A DNA stretch of 45,157 bases, from assembly GCF_014647515.1 (NCBI RefSeq), contig NZ_BMPI01000084.1:1-45157 (forward strand), read 5' to 3'. Source of the DNA: Dactylosporangium sucinum. Its GTDB lineage: Bacteria; Actinomycetota; Actinomycetes; Mycobacteriales; Micromonosporaceae. Below, piece by piece: positions 8,528 to 16,030 of this stretch (within the stretch, counting starts at the first letter, position 1; every line of letters begins with the position of its first letter). The translations under genes were made by a program, and so were the position numbers. The notes under the pieces were generated by a model, which had not been told where the DNA came from, searched no databases, and worked only from the letters and a program-made list of their open reading frames with translations.

Positions 8528-9040
8528 TCAGCTGGCCAGGCCTTCCAGGCGCGGCTGGTAGGACAGGCCCAGGCCCACCTCGACGACGGCGATGAACTGC
8601 TCCGCGGCGCGCATGAGGTCGTCGGCCTCGCGGGCGGAGACCACCCGCGGGATGCCGGCCTCCGCGGCCGAACGCTTGCTGGCGCCGGCGGCGAAGAACG
8701 CCGCCCACTCGGTCAGCTCCGGTGCCACGAGCACCAGCAGCGACCAGACGCTCGTCACCCGGCTGCGCCGGCCGGGTGCGGCGGGAACGGCCCGGGCCGC
8801 GAGCACCGCGGCCGCCGCGCGCAGCGCCGCCAGGTGCGCGGTCGCATAGCGCATGCCGTCGGTGCGGATCTCGGCCGCCTCCTCGAGCCCGTGCCGGGCG
8901 AGGGTCAGCAGCTCCCGCGGGGTGCGATGGGGAAGCGCGTGGGCGGGCACCGGAAGCTGCTGCCGGGACGTGCCACCGGCCGGCACGGCAGCCGGGAATC
9001 GACTGACGTTGGACGAGCTGGTCGAACGGTTCGTCGGCAT
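8528..9040 (-). CDS. SAV_6107-type HEPN domain protein, first gene of the SOS operon
   Basis: The product is 170 residues. After a disordered Ser/Pro-rich N-terminus, residues 40-165 form an all-alpha domain that I recognise as the SAV_6107 type of HEPN domain. HEPN proteins are often RNases whose catalytic motif is R-x4-6-H; here Arg64 and His69 (RYATAH) keep this spacing, so nuclease activity is plausible but unproven. The ATG at 9040 is chosen because similarity and composition become protein-like there; longer readings upstream look like shadow sequence. The gene precedes imuA', imuB and dnaE2 in the same direction and lies behind a perfect LexA box, which points to damage-induced expression. 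Confidence 0.82.
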   Translation of the reverse strand: MPTNRSTSSSNVSRFPAAVPAGGTSRQQLPVPAHALPHRTPRELLTLARHGLEEAAEIRTDGMRYATAHLAALRAAAAVLAARAVPAAPGRRSRVTSVWSLLVLVAPELTEWAAFFAAGASKRSAAEAGIPRVVSAREADDLMRAAEQFIAVVEVGLGLSYQPRLEGLAS

Positions 9041-9203
9041 CGGTGCTCTCCCTCGGTGGTGCGTCGGCGGGTCGGTGCCCTGGTGGTGCCGTGCCGCCGC
9101 GGGGGGAGTCGCAGCGACACGCGGATCGTTCCTCGAACAGTGGCGACGGCGTCGCCGGCCGGGCGTGGAGCTTCCCCACACCACACCCGGCCGGCTGGGT
9201 CGC

Positions 9204-9236
9204 TGCCCGCCGCCCGGGGGTCGTGGGCGGCGGGCA
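9204..9236. other. perfect 11-bp hairpin in the leader of the SOS operon
   Basis: The arms TGCCCGCCGCC (9204-9214) and GGCGGCGGGCA (9226-9236) are exact inverted complements with an 11-base loop. The hairpin lies between the LexA box and the HEPN start codon, inside the predicted untranslated leader. It has no U-tract. It could terminate or slow transcription, or be structural; the role is unknown. Confidence 0.6.
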
Positions 9237-9333
9237 ACGACCCCGCCTGAGGCCAGACCCGCGAAAATCCGGCCTCCGCGGTGTCGCGGACCGCGCTCGG
9301 GATCGGCGCCGCGAATCGCCTCCCCGAAGCAGT

Positions 9334-9349
9334 TCGAACATCCGTTCGA
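9334..9349. promoter_or_regulatory. LexA (SOS) box
   Basis: The sequence TCGAACATCCGTTCGA is a perfect dyad that matches the mycobacterial and general Gram-positive LexA site TCGAAC-N4-GTTCGA. It lies about 295 bases upstream of the HEPN-imuA'-imuB-dnaE2 operon on the minus strand. A TAGTGT -10-like element on that strand lies just upstream of the box, near 9359, so bound LexA would sit over the transcription start. The opposite-strand gene at 9426 runs away as a convergent-free minus gene and is not a better target. Confidence 0.85.
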
Positions 9350-9425
9350 TACACCTAACACTACACCCGCGGACCCCGGGAACCGCAACGGTGACGCGAG
9401 ATTTTTCGTACACGCGTTCGCACGA

Positions 9426-10424
9426 TCACTCCAGCCGCTCCCCCAGGAACCGCCCGAGGTCCGCGACCTCGGCCGGCACCGCCTCGCGCACCCGCGCCGC
9501 GAGCGGCCCGAACGGCTCGAGCTCCACCCGGCGCCCGACGCGCCGCCACAGCCCGGCCACCCGCCCCTCGGCCAGGACCGTGGCCCCGACCATGCCCCCG
9601 CCCGCGTTGACCAGCCGGGCGTGCTCCGGTGCCACGACGAACGCGCGGTCGCGATGGCCGAGCAGCACCGGGTCGAACGGCCCGAGCAGGCGGACCGGCG
9701 GCACCTCGGGCGGCGTCCCCGGCTCCGGCACCCGGGCGCCGAGCACCTCGAACGCCCGCCGCGCGGCGGCGGCCGGCAGCCCGGACCAGGCCGCCAGGTC
9801 GGCGGGCCCGGCCGGGCCGTGGCCCAGCAGGTAGCGCCGGGCGAGCTCGCCCAGCGCCTCGTCCCCCACCAACGCCGGCGTCATCGCCGGCGCCGCGACG
9901 ACCGACGGCTCGCCGCGCGCCAGGTCGGGGCCGCGCGTGACCAGCCCCGACATCGCCGCATAGGCGACCAGGTGGGCCGGCGCCTGCCCGGCCGGGTCGA
10001 TCCGCGCGCCGCGATCGGCGATCCGCCGCACCAGCTCGGCCCGGCCCACCGGCCCGTCCGCCGCGGCGAGCACCGCCTCGACCGCGGCGAGGGCCCGCGC
10101 ACAGGTCGCCTCGTCCAGTCCCAGCTGCTCCCGCCGGCGCCGGCCGGCGGCCCGGTTGAGCGGCGCGAAGAGCGCGTGCAGCCAGCCGTGGTCGGCCGCG
10201 GTGACCAGGTGCAGCGTGTTGCGCATCAGCCAGGTGCGGACCGTCTCGCCGGTCGCCAGGGACCGGTCGACGTCGGCCGCGACCAGCCCGGCCGTGCGGG
10301 CGCGCACGGCGAGGCGGGCGGCCGGCATCGACTGGGCCTGCACCCCGACGACCCGCTCGGCCACGCCGGGGACCGTCGTGGCGGGCGGCCCGGCGAGGAG
10401 CTGGGCACCCAACCTGAGGGACAT
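9426..10424 (-). CDS. winged-helix DNA-binding protein of the AlkZ/YcaQ (HTH_42) family
   Basis: The product is 332 residues and fits PF06224. Members characterised so far (Streptomyces AlkZ, E. coli YcaQ) are DNA glycosylases that remove alkylated or crosslinked bases. Three winged-helix-type repeats are expected over the length. The catalytic QxQ motif of the family appears as QAQ at residues 29-31 (VVGVQAQSMPAARLAVRAR). The family's conserved Trp/Asn-Thr-Leu-His patch (MRNTLHLV) is near residue 75. The start at ATG 10424 is favoured over ATG 10436; neither has a strong ribosome site. The gene lies next to the SOS operon but is not obviously part of it. The exact substrate cannot be told from sequence. 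Confidence 0.85.
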   Translation of the reverse strand: MSLRLGAQLLAGPPATTVPGVAERVVGVQAQSMPAARLAVRARTAGLVAADVDRSLATGETVRTWLMRNTLHLVTAADHGWLHALFAPLNRAAGRRRREQLGLDEATCARALAAVEAVLAAADGPVGRAELVRRIADRGARIDPAGQAPAHLVAYAAMSGLVTRGPDLARGEPSVVAAPAMTPALVGDEALGELARRYLLGHGPAGPADLAAWSGLPAAAARRAFEVLGARVPEPGTPPEVPPVRLLGPFDPVLLGHRDRAFVVAPEHARLVNAGGGMVGATVLAEGRVAGLWRRVGRRVELEPFGPLAARVREAVPAEVADLGRFLGERLE

Positions 10425-10490
10425 ACCCGGGACCATAGCCAGGGGGTACGACAAAAACGGCCGCGACCAGGACCGGGCAAGATAGGGGGC

Positions 10491-10979
10491 ATGCAGTCGC
10501 ATCCCAACGTCCAGGCGGTCCAGGACGCGCTCGACGCGGCCGGCGCCCGCAACGCGGCCGGCGCGCCCGGCCGGGTCAAGGTCCTCGACGAGCCCGTGCA
10601 CACCGCGGCCGCGGCCGCCGCGGCGCTCGGCATCGAGGTCGGCCAGATCGCCAACTCCCTGATCTTCGACGCCGACGGCGAGCCGCTGCTCGTGCTGACC
10701 TCGGGCGCGCACCGGGTCGACACCGCCCGGGTCGCCGCCCTGCTGGGCATCGGCAAGGTCAAGCGGGCCGGCGCCGACTTCGTGCGCGACCACACCGGCC
10801 AGGTCATCGGCGGGGTGTCCCCGCTGGGCCACCCCAAGCCGCTGCGGACCCTGGTCGACGAGGACCTGGGGCAGTATGACGAGATCTGGGCGGCGGGCGG
10901 CGTCCCCCAGGCGGTCTTCCCGATCACGTTCGCGGAGCTCGTGCGCGTCACCAGCGGTACCGTCGCATCCGTCGCGTGA
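10491..10979 (+). CDS. YbaK/EbsC-family aminoacyl-tRNA deacylase
   Basis: The product is 162 residues and forms a single YbaK domain. Proteins of this family hydrolyse mischarged tRNA such as Cys-tRNA(Pro). The conserved features are the central Lys-containing strand (GIGKVKRAGADFVRDHTG, Lys near residue 87) and the glycine-rich loop GQVIGGVSPLGHP that positions the substrate. The ATG at 10491 has an AGGGGG site directly before it. It is divergent from the AlkZ-like gene. Its stop overlaps the GTG of the next gene (GTGA at 10976), so it may be co-transcribed with the carotenoid genes although it has no obvious metabolic link. Confidence 0.9.
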   Translation: MQSHPNVQAVQDALDAAGARNAAGAPGRVKVLDEPVHTAAAAAAALGIEVGQIANSLIFDADGEPLLVLTSGAHRVDTARVAALLGIGKVKRAGADFVRDHTGQVIGGVSPLGHPKPLRTLVDEDLGQYDEIWAAGGVPQAVFPITFAELVRVTSGTVASVA

Positions 10980-11620
10980 CCGTCAGGCTCTTCGTCTGGC
11001 GGGTGCGGCCCGCCGCTGTCCCGCTCGCGTTCTGGTCGATGGCGGTGGACCGCCGCGCGCTGCGCCGGCAGGCGGGCTTCGCCAAGCTGCTCGGCACCGG
11101 CCGGGGCAGCGAGTTCGGCGTGGGCGCGGCGGACCTGACCCGCTGGGCGGCGGTGGTCGTCGACGGCCCGGCGCCCCCGATGCGGGGCGCCGTCAGCACG
11201 AGCGTCCTCACGCTGGAGCCGATCGCGAGCCGCGGCACCTGGTCGAAGCAGGAGCCGTTCACACCCGCCGCAGCGGGTCAGCACGGGCCGATCGCCGTCC
11301 TGACCAGGGCGCGCCTGCGTCCCGCGAAGGCCGTCCAGTTCTGGCGGGCCGTCGATGCGGTGTCGAGGAACCTGCAGCAGGCCGACGGCCTGCTCTGCGC
11401 ACTGGGCGTCGGCGAGGCCCCCGTAGGATTCCAGGGCACGGTGAGCGTGTGGCGCTCAGCGGCGGATATCGTGCGTTTCGCGTACCGTCAGCCGGAGCAC
11501 GCCGAGGTCGTGCAGCGCACGGCCCGGCTCGGGTGGTATGCGGAGGAGTTGTTCGCCCGGTTCCGGGTGCTCGGCGTCGACGGCGATCGGGAGGTGCTCG
11601 GTTGGAGGGACGGCCCGTGA
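10976..11620 (+). CDS. CrtA-like (spheroidene monooxygenase-type) protein
   Basis: The product is 214 residues and resembles the spheroidene monooxygenase (CrtA) family, which introduces a keto group at the end of an acyclic carotenoid. Family-like features are the N-terminal F-x-W-R-V, the F-A-K-L-L-G-T-G motif near residue 37, the T-R-W pair near 55 and the C-terminal A-x-R-x-G-W-Y-x-E-E-L-F-A-R-F pattern near 187. The assignment gains weight from the carotenoid genes that follow. The GTG start overlaps the upstream stop, and its own stop overlaps the next GTG (GTGA at 11617). Actinobacterial members may have other substrates. Confidence 0.7.
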   Translation: MTVRLFVWRVRPAAVPLAFWSMAVDRRALRRQAGFAKLLGTGRGSEFGVGAADLTRWAAVVVDGPAPPMRGAVSTSVLTLEPIASRGTWSKQEPFTPAAAGQHGPIAVLTRARLRPAKAVQFWRAVDAVSRNLQQADGLLCALGVGEAPVGFQGTVSVWRSAADIVRFAYRQPEHAEVVQRTARLGWYAEELFARFRVLGVDGDREVLGWRDGP

Positions 11621-12153
11621 GGCTGGTGCGCTGGCGCGGCGAGGACCTGCTCCAGCGCCTCGACGACGTCATCGCGGTCTACGGCGAGGCGATGGGCTAT
11701 TCCGTGCAGCTGCTGCAGACCCGCCGCGGCTACGTCGCCGGCCACACCCGCCGGGAGGCGTTCCAGGCGGTGGCGACGCTGGACGACGACGACAACCTGC
11801 TCGGCTTCGGCTACGGCTACCGCGGCGCGTCCGGCCAGTGGTGGCACGACCAGGTGCGCAACGCGCTGCGCCGCGACCACCGCAAGTTCTGGCTCGGCAA
11901 CTGCTTCGAGCTGGTCGAGCTGCACGTCCGCCCGCACGCGCAGGGGCACGGCATCGGCGCGCGCCAGCTGCACGAGCTGCTGACCAACGCGCACCACCAG
12001 ACCGTGCTGCTGTCGACGCCGGAGGCGCCCGAGGCGACCTCGCGGGCCTGGCGGCTGTACCGCCGGTTCGGCTTCGTCGACGTGCTGCGCCACTTCAACT
12101 TCCCGGGCGACGACCGCCCGTTCGCCGTGCTGGGCCGGCAACTGCCCCTGTGA
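11617..12153 (+). CDS. GNAT-family N-acetyltransferase
   Basis: The product is 178 residues with a GNAT fold. The acetyl-CoA pyrophosphate loop shows as V-R-P-H-A-Q-G-H-G-I-G (about residues 106-116), a standard Q/R-x-x-G-x-G/A motif, and the C-terminal strand has Y-R-R-F-G-F. The substrate is unknown. The gene overlaps both neighbours by 4 bases (GTGA), so it is an obligate member of the carotenoid operon in this genome. Carotenoid acetylation is not supported by anything visible, and a protein or small-amine substrate is equally possible. Confidence 0.85.
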   Translation: MRLVRWRGEDLLQRLDDVIAVYGEAMGYSVQLLQTRRGYVAGHTRREAFQAVATLDDDDNLLGFGYGYRGASGQWWHDQVRNALRRDHRKFWLGNCFELVELHVRPHAQGHGIGARQLHELLTNAHHQTVLLSTPEAPEATSRAWRLYRRFGFVDVLRHFNFPGDDRPFAVLGRQLPL

Positions 12154-12893
12154 ACCCGATCAAGGGGCTCTGGATCCTGTTCGGAGCCCTCGTCCTGGCC
12201 GAGATCGGCTACCCGCTGGCCGGCGGCCGCACCCGGGCCGCGCTCGTGGTGGCGACCGTCGTCGCCGGCTACCTCCTCTCCGTGACCCACGCCTGGACCA
12301 CCCGCGGCCCCCGCACCGCCGCCGCCCTCATCGCCGTGACGACCGGCGGCGGCCTGCTCGTCGAGGCGGTCGGCCGGGCCACCGGCGTCCCGTTCGGCGA
12401 CTACGACTACACCGGCGCCCTGGGCCCCCGCCTGCTCGGCGTGCCGCTGGTCGTCCCGCTCGCCTGGACCTGGATGGCCTGGCCGGCCTGGCTGGCGGCG
12501 GGGCGCCTGACGGGACGCGCGTGGACCCGCGTCGGCCTGGCCGGGCTGGGCCTGGCGAGCTGGGACCTGTTCCTCGATCCGCAGATGGTCTCCGAGGGGT
12601 ACTGGCAGTGGTCGAGCGCGGCGGCCGCGCTCCCCGGCGTGCCCGGGATCCCCGTCACCAACTACCTGGGGTGGCTGGTCGTGGCGACGGCGATGACGGC
12701 CCTGCTGCGGCTCGGCGCCGGCCCCGACCGCCCGGGCGCCGACGCGCCGATGCACGCCCTCTACCTGTGGACGTACACCTCGAGCATCCTGGCCCACGCG
12801 GTCTTCCTCGGGCTGCCCGCCTCGGCGGCCTGGGGGGCCGTGGGCATGGGGCTGGTGGCGGTGCCGCTGGCGGTGCGACTGTGGCGATCCTGA
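12150..12893 (+). CDS. cruF: carotenoid 1,2-hydratase CruF (DUF422 family)
   Basis: CruF hydrates the C-1',2' double bond of the acyclic end of carotenoids, giving the 1'-OH needed for glycosylation. The product is 247 residues with seven or so hydrophobic segments. Conserved family features include the motif G-D-Y-D-Y-T near residue 84, P-L-A-W-T-W-M around 105, S-W-D-L-F-L-D-P-Q-M around 130 (acidic active-site candidates) and G-Y-W-x-W shortly after. It overlaps the upstream gene as GTGA, and its end overlaps the glycosyltransferase by 13 bases. Confidence 0.88.
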   Translation: MNPIKGLWILFGALVLAEIGYPLAGGRTRAALVVATVVAGYLLSVTHAWTTRGPRTAAALIAVTTGGGLLVEAVGRATGVPFGDYDYTGALGPRLLGVPLVVPLAWTWMAWPAWLAAGRLTGRAWTRVGLAGLGLASWDLFLDPQMVSEGYWQWSSAAAALPGVPGIPVTNYLGWLVVATAMTALLRLGAGPDRPGADAPMHALYLWTYTSSILAHAVFLGLPASAAWGAVGMGLVAVPLAVRLWRS

Positions 12894-13960
12894 CCGCTGT
12901 CGCTGTCGCTGTCCTGGCCGCGCTCACGCTGCACACGGTCGTGAACGCGCTGCTGCTGCGGCGGCCCGCTTCGCAACGGCGCCCGGCGAGCCGCGTCGCC
13001 GTGCTGCTGCCGCTGCGCGACGAGGCGCACCGCGTGGAGCCCTGCCTGCGGGCGCTGCTGGCGCTGCGCGGCGGCCCGGCGATCGTCGTGCTCGACGACG
13101 GCTCGACGGACGGCACCGCCGAGCTGGTCCGGCGCGTCGGCGGCGACCGGTTCACGCTGCTGTCGGGGAGGCCGCTGCCGGAGGGCTGGCTGGGCAAGCC
13201 GCACGCGTGCCAGCAGCTGGCCGATGCGGCGGATGCCGATGTCCTGGCGTTCATCGATGCGGATGTGGTACTGGCCGAGGACGCGATCGAGCGCGCCACC
13301 GCCCTGCTGGAACAGTCGGGCGTCGATCTCCTCAGCCCCTATCCGCGCATCGAGGCGGGCACGATCGGCGAGCGCCTCGTGCAGCCGCTGCTGCAGTGGT
13401 CGTGGCTCACGTTCCTGCCGCTGCGGGCGATGGAGCGCTCCCCCCGCCCGTCGCTCGCCGCCGCCGGCGGGCAGTTCCTGCTGGTCCGGCGGGCGGCCTA
13501 CGACCGGGCCGGCGGGCACGCGGCCGTGCGGGACAGGGTGCTGGAGGACGTCGAGCTGGCCCGTTCCGTCAAGCGCGCCGGCGGGCGGATCGCGCTCGCG
13601 GACGGCTCGGGGCTGGCCCGCTGCCGGATGTACACGTCGTGGCGGGAGCTCGCCGACGGCTACGGCAAGTCGCTGTGGGCGTCGTTCGGCTCGCCGGCCG
13701 GCGCCGCGGGGGTGGTCGGGCTGCTGCTCGCGCTGTACGTGGCGCTGCCGCTGACCGTGCTGCTCGGGCAGTGGGCGGGCCTGCTCGCCTACGGGCTGGG
13801 CGTCGCCGGCCGGCTGGTCAGCGCCCGGGCGACCGGCGGCCGGGCGCTCGACGCGCTGGCCCACCCGGTGTCGGTGGTGCTGTTCGCGTGGCTGGTGGTG
13901 CGCTCGTTCGCCCGCCGGCGGCGGGTCACCTGGAAGGGGCGGCCGGCATGGCGTCCGTGA
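12881..13960 (+). CDS. cruG: family 2 glycosyltransferase, CruG-like
   Basis: The product is 359 residues. An N-terminal membrane helix is followed by a GT-A domain. It has a nucleotide-binding D-D-G-S-T-D-G motif (about residues 71-77), a DAD metal-binding motif (about 122-126, FIDADV), and an acceptor-site E-D-V-E-L-A-R-S-V-K (about 226) with R-x-x-Y near W-R-E-L-A-D-G-Y-G-K-S. Two membrane helices close the C-terminus. In the context of cruF and a carotenoid desaturase it should transfer a sugar to the hydroxylated end of the carotenoid at the membrane. The GTG start at 12881 overlaps cruF, and the stop overlaps the next gene by 13 bases. Confidence 0.85.
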   Translation: MAILTAVAVAVLAALTLHTVVNALLLRRPASQRRPASRVAVLLPLRDEAHRVEPCLRALLALRGGPAIVVLDDGSTDGTAELVRRVGGDRFTLLSGRPLPEGWLGKPHACQQLADAADADVLAFIDADVVLAEDAIERATALLEQSGVDLLSPYPRIEAGTIGERLVQPLLQWSWLTFLPLRAMERSPRPSLAAAGGQFLLVRRAAYDRAGGHAAVRDRVLEDVELARSVKRAGGRIALADGSGLARCRMYTSWRELADGYGKSLWASFGSPAGAAGVVGLLLALYVALPLTVLLGQWAGLLAYGLGVAGRLVSARATGGRALDALAHPVSVVLFAWLVVRSFARRRRVTWKGRPAWRP

Positions 13961-15372
13961 TCGTCGTCGGGGCGGGCGTCGGCGGGCTCGCGGCCGCAGT
14001 CCGCCTGAAGGCCGCGGGTCATGCGGTGACCGTCTTCGAGCAGGCCCCGGTCGCCGGCGGCAAGCTCGGCCGGCACGAGCGGGACGGGTTCCGCTTCGAC
14101 ACCGGCCCGAGCCTGTTCACGCTGCCGCAGGTCGCCGCGGAGCTGTTCGCGGCCACCGGCGGGCCGTCGCCGCTCGACCTGGTCCCCCTCGACCCGCTCG
14201 TGCGCCACCACTTCCCCGACGGCACGGTCCTCGACTCCGGTGCCGGCTTCACGGAACGCGTCGCGTCGGCCTTCGGCGCCGAGGCGGCCGCCGACTGGGA
14301 CCGGCTGTGGCGGCGCGCCGAGCGGGTCTGGGAGGCGTCGTGGCGGCACGTGCTGACGTCCCCTGTGGACAGTCCGCTGCGGATGGCCGGGCTGGCCTGG
14401 CGGCTGCGCGACCTGGCCGCGATCGCGCCCGGCCGGACACTGGCCGGGCTGGCCCGCACGCACCTGCGGGACCCGCGGCTGCGGACGCTGCTGGCGCGGT
14501 ACGCCACCTACACCGGCGCCGACCCGCGCCGCGCCCCGGCCGCGCTGCTCGCGATCCCCTACGCCGAGCTGGCGTTCGGCGGCTGGTACCTGCGCGGCGG
14601 CCTGCGGACGCTCGCCGACGCGCTGCTGGAGCGCTGCGCCGGCCTCGGCGTGCGGGTCCACACCGGCACGCCGGTCGAGCGGATCCTGACCACCGGCGCC
14701 GCCGCGTCCGGGGTGCGGCTGGCCGGCGGCGCGACCGTCGCCGCCGACGTGGTGGTCGCCAACGCCGACGCGCTGCACGTGTACCGCGACCTGCTCCCCG
14801 CGCCGGCCCGCGCCCGCCGGCTGGAGGCCCGCAGCCTGGGCGGGTTCGTTCTGCTGCTCGGGCTGCGCGGCCGCACCCCCGGCCTGGCCCACCACACGGT
14901 GTGGTTCCCGCGCGACTACGACGCCGAGTTCGACGCGATCTTCGGCCGGCCGGCAGCGCCGGTCGACGACCCGGCCGTGTTCGTGACGTGCGCCGACGAC
15001 CCGGCGGTGCGGCCGGAGGGGCACGAGGGCTGGTTCGTGCTCGTCAACGCGGCGCCGCAGGGCGCGGTCGACTGGGCCGCGCACCGCGAGGCCTACGCCG
15101 ACCGGATCCTCGGCGTGCTCGCGGCGCGGGGCGTGGACGTGCGGGACCGGCTGCTCTTCCGGGAGGTGCTGACGCCGGCCGATCTGGAGGCGGCGACGCG
15201 CTCCCCGGGCGGGGCGATCTACGGCACGGCGAGCCACGGGCTGCTGCGGCCGCCGAACGTGGGGCCGGTGCGGGGCCTGTACCTGGTCGGGGGCTCGGTC
15301 CACCCGGGCGGCGGGCTGCCGCTGGTCATGCTGTCGGCGAAGATCGTCGCCGGCCTCATCGGTCCGGCGTGA
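13948..15372 (+). CDS. crtD: FAD-dependent carotenoid desaturase, CrtD/CrtI type
   Basis: The product is 474 residues of the phytoene desaturase fold. An FAD-binding G-A-G-V-G-G-L-A-A-A motif lies at residues 8-17. The family's F-x-F-D-T-G-P-S-L follows near 46, and a C-terminal FAD contact G-G-S-V-H-P-G-G-G-L-P is near 448-458. The gene could be phytoene desaturase (CrtI) or carotenoid 3,4-desaturase (CrtD). I favour CrtD because it is fused by overlap to cruF and cruG, as in sioxanthin-type pathways, but the sequence alone does not settle it. The ATG at 13948 overlaps cruG. The stop overlaps the convergent gene's stop region by 17 bases. Confidence 0.85.
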   Translation: MASVIVVGAGVGGLAAAVRLKAAGHAVTVFEQAPVAGGKLGRHERDGFRFDTGPSLFTLPQVAAELFAATGGPSPLDLVPLDPLVRHHFPDGTVLDSGAGFTERVASAFGAEAAADWDRLWRRAERVWEASWRHVLTSPVDSPLRMAGLAWRLRDLAAIAPGRTLAGLARTHLRDPRLRTLLARYATYTGADPRRAPAALLAIPYAELAFGGWYLRGGLRTLADALLERCAGLGVRVHTGTPVERILTTGAAASGVRLAGGATVAADVVVANADALHVYRDLLPAPARARRLEARSLGGFVLLLGLRGRTPGLAHHTVWFPRDYDAEFDAIFGRPAAPVDDPAVFVTCADDPAVRPEGHEGWFVLVNAAPQGAVDWAAHREAYADRILGVLAARGVDVRDRLLFREVLTPADLEAATRSPGGAIYGTASHGLLRPPNVGPVRGLYLVGGSVHPGGGLPLVMLSAKIVAGLIGPA

Positions 15373-16030
15373 GGGCCTTCCGGACGGCGATCACGAGCTG
15401 GACCAGGCCGGTGATGCCGAGGACGGCCGTGACGACCAGCGCCGCGGTGGCTCCGGCCGGGACGGCCGCCGCCGCGAGCAGTCCGAAGATCGCCAGCAGG
15501 ACCCGCGTGGGGCGCTCGGCGACCGTGACGGTGCCGATGCCGGACATGCCGGCGACGGTGGCGCGGGCCCTGAGGTACTCGTGCAGCCACATCAGGCCCG
15601 TGCCGCCCACGGCCAGCCAGGCGGGCGCGCCCAGCAGCCAGAACGCCGTCATCCAGGCGGCCTCCGACAACCGGTCGGCGGCCGAGTCCCAGACCTGACC
15701 GAGCCGGCTGGCCCGGCCGGTGACCACGGCGAGCACCCCGTCGACGCTGTCGGCCACGGCGGAGAGCAGCACGAGCACCGCCCCGGCGACGGCTGCCCGG
15801 CGCCCGCCCAGCGCGGTCATCGGCACGGCGGCGGCGAGCAGCAGGCCGGCCGCCGTGACGGCGTTCGGGCTGCGGACGCCGGCTCGGATCAGCGCCGACC
15901 CGATGCGGAACGACAGGCGCAGCCAGCCCCGCACCACCGGCGACGCGGTGCGCGGGTCGTAGCCGCCGTGGGACCTTGACCAGCGCTCCGCGTAGCCGTC
16001 CCAGTCCAGGCTCGGGCTAGGTGCGGGCAC
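15356..16030 (-). CDS. CDP-alcohol phosphatidyltransferase family membrane protein
   Basis: The product is 224 residues with about six membrane helices. It carries the family signature D-x2-D-G-x2-A-x-x8-G-x3-D-x3-D (about residues 93-118), with all four metal-binding Asp residues present. The Arg that usually follows the Ala is Val here. Such enzymes transfer a phosphoalcohol from a CDP-lipid to an acceptor at the membrane; the acceptor is unknown. The GTG at 16030 overlaps the end of metF by 14 bases, so the two are probably co-transcribed. The 3' end overlaps the convergent desaturase gene by 17 bases. Confidence 0.88.
   Translation of the reverse strand: MPAPSPSLDWDGYAERWSRSHGGYDPRTASPVVRGWLRLSFRIGSALIRAGVRSPNAVTAAGLLLAAAVPMTALGGRRAAVAGAVLVLLSAVADSVDGVLAVVTGRASRLGQVWDSAADRLSEAAWMTAFWLLGAPAWLAVGGTGLMWLHEYLRARATVAGMSGIGTVTVAERPTRVLLAIFGLLAAAAVPAGATAALVVTAVLGITGLVQLVIAVRKALTPDR

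Noticed and set aside
8905..9354. A 149-codon minus-strand ORF over the leader of the HEPN gene
   Set aside because: The composition is Arg/Pro-rich with no family features, it would start over the LexA box and it overlaps the HEPN gene in another frame.
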